From contig USJH01000024.1 in the NCBI GenBank assembly GCA_900554955.1, positions 1-10,283 on the forward strand: 10,283 nucleotides of DNA. Direction: 5' to 3'. Below are positions 1 to 9,100 of the stretch, piece after piece. The stretch comes from an uncultured Clostridia bacterium. GTDB lineage: Bacteria; Bacillota; Clostridia; Christensenellales; UBA1242. The position numbers and the translations under genes are program-made. Numbering within the stretch: the first letter of the stretch is position 1; every line of letters starts with the position of its first letter. The notes under the pieces were generated by a model. It did not search any database, was not told the DNA's origin, and saw only the letters and a list, made by a program, of their open reading frames with translations.

Positions 1-137
1 CCCATGATTGAAGAATCTTTGCTTATTATATTGATTAATGTTGCGTTTTCATCTGAATAATGGAACCAACCAACAAATACATATAAGTTGCCATTATAAA
101 TCATATAGTTTGAAAATGCTTTAAGGTTTAATGTTGC
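1..137 (-). other. InlB B-repeat-like module 5, cut by window edge (residues from about 3365)
   Basis: The segment reads A-T-L-N-L-K-A, then M-I-Y-N-G-N-L-Y-V-F-V-G-W-F-H-Y with G3387, W3388 and F3389, and continues past the edge. Strand, aromatic-x-F-x-G-W-aromatic order and spacing fit the InlB B-type pattern, with an Y-N-G-N insertion in place of the usual G-Y. The closing strand is not in the window. It suggests that repeats continue into the unseen C-terminal part. Confidence 0.5.
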
Positions 138-3100
138 ACCCGAGTCAAAAACATATTGTTGATTGAGTCCAGCAGCAATTGCACCATTTTCAATTGTTTG
201 ACCAACACCATCAACATTTTGAAGAGTTCCGTTAAATGAAAGGAGAGTGTTAAATGTGAAGCCAGCTGGGATTGTTCCAGTGTTAACATTTCCAAGTTCT
301 GAAACGTCTTCAACAAGTCTGTGTGCAACATTTGCAACATAGTTTCCAGTGTTGATATATGCCTTTGCATAGTAAACTGAATTGTTTTTATTTAATGCGA
401 AGAAGTCGCTATTATTGAAGTTCTTTAATGCTTCATCTTCATATTCAAAACAAATATCAAACTTATAATAAGCATTATCATAGGAATATGAAGAATTTAA
501 TTCACCAAATTCACTTGAATGTTTGTTTTCTGAATTATTTCCGTTGATATACCATTCTTCAACAGTGTTAGATGTTGTTTCTGATTGAATTGTTATCAGT
601 GTAAGGTCATTTGAATTATCGCTATCAAAATAGCCATAAACTGAAAGGTTATATTTATCAAATACAAATTCGACAGGAGAGTTAGTATCATCAATTCCTA
701 AAGATTCTGGTGAAAGGCCATTAGAATTGAACAAAACTTCATTTGTAGATTTTCTGATAAGCAAGAAGTTATAGCCAGAATGAACATTAAATCTAAGGAA
801 TCCAAGAATCCTTTTAATAGAAGAATAGTTTTCAATTGTGAAATAAACAAGAGTAAGTTTCTTTGTTTCAAGATTGATTTCAAGTTTATCACAAACAATT
901 GCTTTATCTGCAGTTCGAATTGCAGTGTTAAGATTAAATTCAACTTTTAAAATTCTGTTAAGACGTGCATTTTGATATGTGTTGCCTTGATCATCTGCTG
1001 TGCATGCTTCAAACAAGCCAGATTCAGTATTGTAATTATAGAATTTGAAATATTTTGACAAAATGTTTTTGTTGCTTGAACCAGCACTTTCGCCATTTGC
1101 CTTGAAAGCATTATATGAAATTCCGTCAAAGCGATAGCCACCAGCTGGGGAAATGATAGCTTCAATTTTAGCATCAAAGAAGAAAGTTCCTTTAAGTGTC
1201 ACAATTCCATTTGGCTCAACATATGAGCTGTCTGCAATTGAAACATATTGACCATTTTCCATTAATCCTTGAAGTGGATTTCCAGCACTATCTCTTAAAC
1301 CGTTGCTCATTTCATATGCCATTTCACGATTGTCGAAAGTGAATGTAACTTCAACTGCACGTTTATAAACAGCAACAATAACAGTGTCAGCTGTTGAAAT
1401 TGAAATGTATGGGGTTGTTTCTTCTGAACTCATGAATACAAGGTCAGACCATGTTTCAGTGTCACGATCAAATTTTTGTTCATACCAACCAGCAAAAATA
1501 TAGCCAGAAGCAGGAGCAATTTCAATTCCTTGGAACAAGACAATGGTGTTTTGAACAAACGTCAAGTCTTGGAACATTGCCCTGATATCGTTGTTTCCAT
1601 CTTTTGCATATTCAAGTCCAGTATATTTTTCTGAGAATGAGAAGCTGTCAATTGATGGATATGAATTTTCGCCACTTTTATATTGTTTATATTGATATGG
1701 GTCGGAAAGAATAAGTTGCTCACCAACACCAAGATATGTTCTGTTGTTAATTCCACCAGCAACATATACAGAGTTTGCAAGTGAAACAGGAGATGACTTT
1801 ATATCAAGTGTTGGTAAAATGATTTTGTTTGTCTTTTCATCATATTTGATTTCGTCACCTTCACTGTCAATAAGAACTGCTTGAACAGTAAAGTTAAATA
1901 CAGGAATAGTTGAAAGGTTTATAAAGTTTCTGTATCCAGTTCTAATGAGATATGGATATTTTTTGTTCTTTTCATTTTGCATTATCGCCTTGATAAGATC
2001 ATAGATAGAATCAAGAGTGGTGAATTTATCGCCAGCTTTATAAGACGTGCCATCAATTGCCTTTTTAAGTTGAATCTCTTTAACAACAACTTTTCCAGGT
2101 TTTTTCATTTCAAAACATAAATCATAAAGAGCTTTTTCAATGTTTTGATATTTTCTGCTTCGAATTGTATTTCGAATTCCTTCATCACCACAAACTTTTT
2201 TAAGATATGATTCTGAAAGTGTTCCATTTACAAACTCAATTCTGTTTCCAAGGCTGTCGTATCTATCAAAATATGGAGATGATATTGTAACATTATTACT
2301 ATTTTTATATTCATATTTATAATAGCTATCATAGTTTCCAACAAGAACATCATATGCCATATTTTCGCCACGATCTGGGTGAACAATATAGTTGCTATAT
2401 TCGTTTGCTGGATCTCTATTATATGTGATTTTAAAGATATAGAATAAATAGTCAATTTTATCTTCATCTTTAGCTTTTTGATTTGCTTTTACAAATTCAT
2501 CAGTAGGGCAGAAGATTGGTTCAAGTTTATAATTAGAGTTAACACCAAGCGAGTGAATTGAAAGTTCAAACTCACCTTTAACACGAACAACGATTGTAAC
2601 AGTAGTGTCAACATCGAAATACATGCTTCGAAGGTTTAATTTTCCATCAAGCGTTGGGTCTTTTTCGTTTACTCTATATGTTTGTCTTGCCACACCAAAT
2701 CCCGAGTTTACAAGCTTGTTTAAAACACTATAATCATTATATTGTCCAGCAATTTGAGTTGTAACAAGGTTTCCAGTTTTTGTGTTTTTCTCATCATATA
2801 AATTAAAGAAATTTCTGTCAACAACAGCAACAGGAATGTCGCTTGCTGCATCTGCATCATACATTCTTCCATTTGTATGGTTGTTTCCGTCAATATCTGT
2901 TCTGATGATAGTTCTTCCGTCGGCATCTGTTTTAGGATTGCTGTTAGAATAGTAAACAGCTTGAACAAGAATTCCAGATGAGTCTTCATCTTCGGCAAAG
3001 ATATATTCGTTATATGTTTCAATAAATTTTGCGACATATCGAACATTAGAGTGAAGTTTAGAAATTTTTAAAACTTCGCCATCAATAATAACATTTCCAG

Positions 3101-6100
3101 ATTCTTTCAAACGATAATATCTTTGATTGTTTTCATTATAATAGATTGCAACATTGCTGAGATAATAATAGGTTTCACTTTGATATACAGATTTTCTGAT
3201 AGAAGAGAGATAGGTTCTTTCTTCAACGTCATACATGTTTTGGTCAACCTTATTGATGAAAGTTGCGTCATAATAATAATCGGCATTTCCTTCACCAAGA
3301 CCAGTAACTTTTCTGTAAACCTGAATATAGTTTGGAGCTTTTTTAGAACCAGTGTTGATAAAGAATCCACGAACTTTATCAAGCATTCTTTCTGGAACAA
3401 TTGCTTCTTCTGTTTTATCAGAATCATAATAATATTTAATTGCTCCCGATTCAAAAACGGTTTTGTATTCAGTTACATAGAAATAATCATTTGATTCTTC
3501 ATTATAATATGCTTGAATAATTTCATCGGAATAAATGTCATCTGAGTTCGTAACTTTTTCATTGGTTGTATACCAGAAATTGTTTTCCTTGTCATAGATG
3601 CATTTATACCAACCTTCAAAACGATATCCAATTTGAGGAACAGCACGAAGTTCAACATATGAGTCACGATCAATATATGCTGTTTTAAACTGTTGGGTAG
3701 AGTATAAGTTGCCATTTGCATCTTTCAAAAGTTCACCAGCATTAAGCGAACCAAGACGGCTGACATAAAGTCCATTGATCATTCCATTTTGAACACGTTT
3801 AATTACTGTAAAAATATTGCTGTTTGCAGTTGCGATTTGCTCGGTGCAAATATTACTAAAGCGAACACCAGCTACAGAATATGTTGATGAATCACCTTTA
3901 TACATTGATTTTCCATATGCTTCAAAATATGAGCCGTTTTCGAACAAGACACTATTATATTTCATGTTATAGAAAAGAAGTGTGTTGATGAATGAAACAT
4001 TATTTTGTTCTGGAATATTTCCAAGACTCATAGACCAGAAAGCTTTTTCATTAACATCATAATAAAGAGGAATGGTTGTGCTGATATTAGACTCGGTGAT
4101 AGAATCATAGAAGAATTTCGATGTGAAAGAAACATTGATAATTTCTTCAAATGTTGTTTCATCAGCACTCTTATTACTATTTTTCAAATAATATCCTTTT
4201 GAACTTGAGAATACACTTATTGGGCCACTAAAACCTTTATAGGTATATTGTCCGTTATTATTTTCAAGAACAATGATTCCACTTTCACCACTTTTTGTTT
4301 CGGTTATAACTTTAAGGAAGTTTATTCCAGTGATAACACCATTGCTGTTTTTGTTTACTTTGAAGAATAATGGAACTTTGCCAGAAGTTATGCTTCCACC
4401 AAATGTTCTTTTTACAGAACCATTAAATTCAGCAACATAAACATCATCAAGAAGTTCATAAACAGGTTCGCCGTTTTTAAATGTTCCTGTGAAATAGAGG
4501 AAAGGATATCCAGTCAAGTTTCCATAGAAATATCCGGATTTTCCTTGATATTCAGTTCTGTTATAGTTAACGAAATAAAGAAGATCATCATAGCTGCTAT
4601 TAACATCAAGTTCGTCACCATTATTATATGAAATTTGAACGCCACCACCTTGGTTGATTGCACCATCGATAACAGCAGTTCCTGTATCAATGTTAAACAC
4701 ACGTTCATATACAGGGAAGATAACATAATAGCCTGCATTTTGCGATGTGAAACGCATGATTGCATTATAACGGTCTTGGTTGCTTTCAGTTTCACCACGA
4801 TTATAATAAAGAACTTCACTGTTATAACGTGAATATACTTTCCATTCTTTAAATCTATAAATGTATGTGTTTCCGTCATCACCATTAAGTTTAACAACAG
4901 GGCTTGCAACCATAACGGCAGATTCAAGACCAGTTCTGAAATATGCATCATTAGAATTGAAAGCATTCAAAATGTTGATCATCTTATCAAATTGATAACC
5001 AGACATGTTTGAAGAATTGTTAACTTGTGAAGCTAGTGTTCGATAGGCGAATGTTACACCACTTATCATTACATTGTCATAGTTATAAAATCCGCTTGAG
5101 CTTTTTGTTGCACCAGAAGTAATTCCTTTAAGACCAGTGCAGATGATATTTTCATCATTTGAAGAACCAGAATTGAAATAGATGATTCCATCTTTGCCTT
5201 GAGTGTAAGAGTGAATGTCATAGGTTGGAGCACCTGAAATTGTTGTTGAATCTGTTTTCCACAAAAGAACGTCGCTAATTTCAAGTTGTCTATATCCAAT
5301 TGTGCCATCATCGTTAATATATCGTTTATAAAGCTTTTTAGAATATCGATTATTAATGCTTATTGTGCTTGCATAGATATAGTCTTCATCGCTGTTAAGT
5401 CCGATGTTTTGAATTGTAAGTTCGCTTGGAATTTTAACAGGATTTCCTTCTTCATCTTCAGAAAGAGTATAGATATAATAGTCATAATATTTGCCATTAT
5501 CAACAAAAACGGCATCATCTTTATCACATTCAACCAAAGCATAAACAGGATTGAAGTTTGCTCGATCAAGAACCCAATAAGCTTTGTCAATATAATCATT
5601 TTGAGTAAGGTTTTCAATTGTTTCACGGAAAGCATAGGTTGTGAAATCTCTGATAAGGTTAGTCTCATTTGTCGCAATATTTGTTCCAATAATTTCAACA
5701 TAGTATGCATTGTTAACATCAAGAGAAATGTTAATTACTGGAGATTCATATGCTTTATGTTTAACTTTAAAACTTAGAACTGGGTTAGGATATGGAAGAC
5801 CAGCAAGCAAAGTGATTCCTGGGAAACCTTCAATCGCATTTTTGGTTGAAGTATAATCCATATTATAATAGTTTGCTTCTTTTGTTGATGCATTTCTATC
5901 CAAAATATAAGCTTCAGATTCGTCAAAAACAAGAAGGGAAGAGAATGATGGATAAATTTTAGGATTCGCCTGGTCGTTTGTTACAATATATTTTCCAAGA
6001 ACTGTAACATTATCGTTTCCGGCAGTTTGAGCAGTTCTCATAAGATATGATTTAGTGCTATAAACAGTTTCTTCTGCTTCATAAACATAAAGTGGTTTGC

Positions 6101-9100
6101 TTCCATCTGCAGTGCTTGTAACATAGTTTCTTATAACTTCAACTTGTGGTTTAAAGTTGAAAGCAAGTTCTTTATTTCCATTGGCCTCTAAAACAGGATA
6201 ATATTTTTCGGTTTCTTGGTTATTTTCATATTTAGAATAACTTGTCAAAACAAAATAATAATAATTTTTAGTTGTTTCAATATTTGCAGAGCCATTCCAA
6301 ACACGTTTAATATTTTTTGTTTCACTTACAGATACAGACAGTCCATCTTCTTTCATTGTTTCCACGGTGATAGAATTAAGATATGTATCAGTCCCCTTAA
6401 AAGTGATTTCAATTTCAGCTGTGTCATAAACGTCAAAAAGGTTAACTTCATAGGTGTCGCCATAGTAAAGATATGTTGATCCAATGATTCTGTGATATTT
6501 TTCGCCGTCATAATATAAACGACTTTCAACAAAACCATTTTCAGGATTGTTCACATCAAAATAGAACATTGTCACAATTTTTCTGATTCCATTTGCAGTT
6601 GCATTTGTGATAATGCCATATTCCTTAGTCTTTATAGGGTTTCCGTTGACATCAGCTTTATAAGCTTTTCCTTTTCCATCACTATATACATAAACAAAGT
6701 TTACACCATCAACAGAGAAGATGTTTTTACCAGTTTCACCAGTTGTGTCAAACTTAAAGTTATAGTCATCTGTTCTGATGTGTGTTTCAGCATTTTCTTT
6801 CAATGAATATTTAGATTCATCAATGCTTGAATATACTCGGTTTCCATTACTGTCAAGAACCCATGTTGCATTTTCTTTGATTCTTTCAGCAGAAGGATTG
6901 AGAACAAAGAAAGTTGTTTTATAAAATCCATCACTGGTGTCAACAGCTGGATTTCCTTCATAAATATTTCCAGAAGCATCATAATAACGAACAACTGTTT
7001 GTGTTTCAGTTGAATCTGTTGGAGTTCTTAAATATTGTCTGAAATATAAAGTTGTTGGTTCTTTAAGGCCACCAACACTCGAAGAACCAACAGTGTCGAT
7101 ATAATAATAACAATTTAAAATCAACTTAGAGCCAATTGCATTTCTAAAAGCTTTTGCAAGTGAGCTTGTGTTCTTATAAATTTCTGAGCCAAGCATGATC
7201 TTGCTGCCTAAAAGATTGTCAAAGTTTGAAATTTGATTGAAATATATAACGTTTTGTGGAACAACTATTGTCTCGCTAGATGATGAATCATTCTTGGTGA
7301 TATAGTCACGTCTTCCGATTGGGGCAGTATAATAGTAATAGTCACCAACTTTTTTCACATCATAATAAACATAAACGTTTTGAGTATTTTCACCAACAGT
7401 AAATCTCATGTCTGTTGCATATGAATCTGCAACGGTTGAAACACTGTAAATATCGCCAGAAGCAGTGCATTCTGAAAGAATTTTAGAACCAATTTTATAA
7501 ACTGGTGCATAGCCATTTTTCTTGTCAGCTTTAACATGTATAGTTCTTGGTTCATATTTCAAATTATACCATTCAACAATATTTGAACCCTTTTCATCAA
7601 AAACATCTTTTCTTACAATTTTAAGAAGAAATTCAGGGGTAGATCCAGTAGAGTTTTTATAGAAAAGAATAGTGTCAGAAGCATAGCCACTTTTATCTGC
7701 AACAATGTTTCCACCAATCTCTTTATGATCATAGATATAATATTTGCCATTATAAATGACCATATCACTTGTGATTGTTTGTGTGATAGATGTATTAGAA
7801 TCATCAATCTTTGTTTTTGAAACTTCATACATTGTAACATTCATTTCGCTGATTGTGTTTCCAGAATTTTCTGGGAACTCGTTTCCATTAATGTCAACAA
7901 CATCATAGTTCATTGTTGAAGGATTATAACGATTGAAAGAAACAAAATAATTTGTTCCATCTGTGAAATATTGTTTTGTGATATTATCCAAAGTTTCAAC
8001 GTTATAGCCTGTAAGTGTTGCATTTGAAGGAAGAATAAGAGAAATGATAATGTTTGTTGTGATATATCCATTTTCATCTTCAACAGAGCTTACACTTTTG
8101 ATAACTTCATAACTAATGTTAGAATCTTTCAAAAGTTTCAAATAGGTTGATGGAACACTTTCAGTTTCATCATTTTTAGACTCTGTAAGTCTGTAAAGGT
8201 TAACAATAAGGTTGCTTTGTTCGGCATATTGTGTTCCGATAATTCCAACATCTTGGCGATCACAGAAAATGGTGTTTGCTTCTTCAGATTCGCTTGTGTT
8301 ATATTCGCCACGTTTAATAAGATCAAGAGCTTTGAAAGTTGAACTGAAAGCTTCTCTCTCAACCATCAATGGTGAATGGAAAGAATATGGCTTAAGTCCA
8401 GAATATGTGCCGCCATTTAAAGGCTGACCTTCTTTGCTGAACACGATATAGTCATCTTTTTCAAGACCCACAATTTTGAAATATGAGCCTGAAATTGTCG
8501 CTTTAATTCCAATTGGGTGAGAAGTATTATCGATGATTGTGTTTCCACTACTATCTTTTCTTTTTAAATTTGTAAGGCCATTGCTTAATGTAACATTCGT
8601 ATATTCGCCAGTTGAAAGCTTATAGAACAAATTGATTGTAACACCTTCCAATTCTTGAGGATAAGCAGTAAAGAAATTATCACCAGCAAAGAAAGAACCA
8701 CTCAACATGAAACCACGAACTTTTGCATAGTTCGCATAAAATTTGAAACCATTTATTGATTCTTGTGATGTTAAAATAAGTTGGTCTTTGTGATAAGATG
8801 CTCCAGCACTTGTTGTTGGAGAATAGTTATAAACAACAGAGTTTGAAGTCAAATTTCCACTTTTATCAAGACTCATGATATCTTTAACTGTAACTGCACC
8901 TTTGGAATTATAGTTAAGATCAAACAAACTGCCGCTTTGTTTAATAATTTGGAAAGCATCAGATTTTGCAAGTGTAGAAGTTGTCAAAACATTATCGCCA
9001 AGGCTGAAACCACTTGTGCTTGAAAGAGCAGGGAATTTGCCAGAAAGGGCATTTGAATTTTCAGCTGGAACATTCATTGTCCAACTTTGCATTGCATAGT

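Noticed and set aside
3168..3278. ATA-rich stretches as microsatellite repeats
   Set aside because: On the coding strand they are in-frame TAT codons for tyrosine runs, interrupted by other codons, and they do not change the frame.
3123..3494. Plus-strand open frame of 123 codons rich in Ile and Phe, like a membrane protein
   Set aside because: It is the antisense of the Tyr-run-rich part of the giant gene. The apparent hydrophobicity comes from reading TAT/AAT/GAA codons backwards, and no ribosome binding site was seen.
4514..4966. Minus-strand open frame of 150 codons in a different frame
   Set aside because: It overlaps the giant gene out of frame. The main frame here encodes InlB-like module 1 and continues without interruption, so the second frame is a shadow with Met/Leu/Ile-rich composition.
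5286..5777. Plus-strand open frame of 163 codons
   Set aside because: It lies wholly antisense to the giant gene, starts with TTG and has no Shine-Dalgarno sequence. Its Ile/Asn/Phe/Ser-rich translation is what the antisense of Tyr-, Asn- and Asp-rich codons gives.
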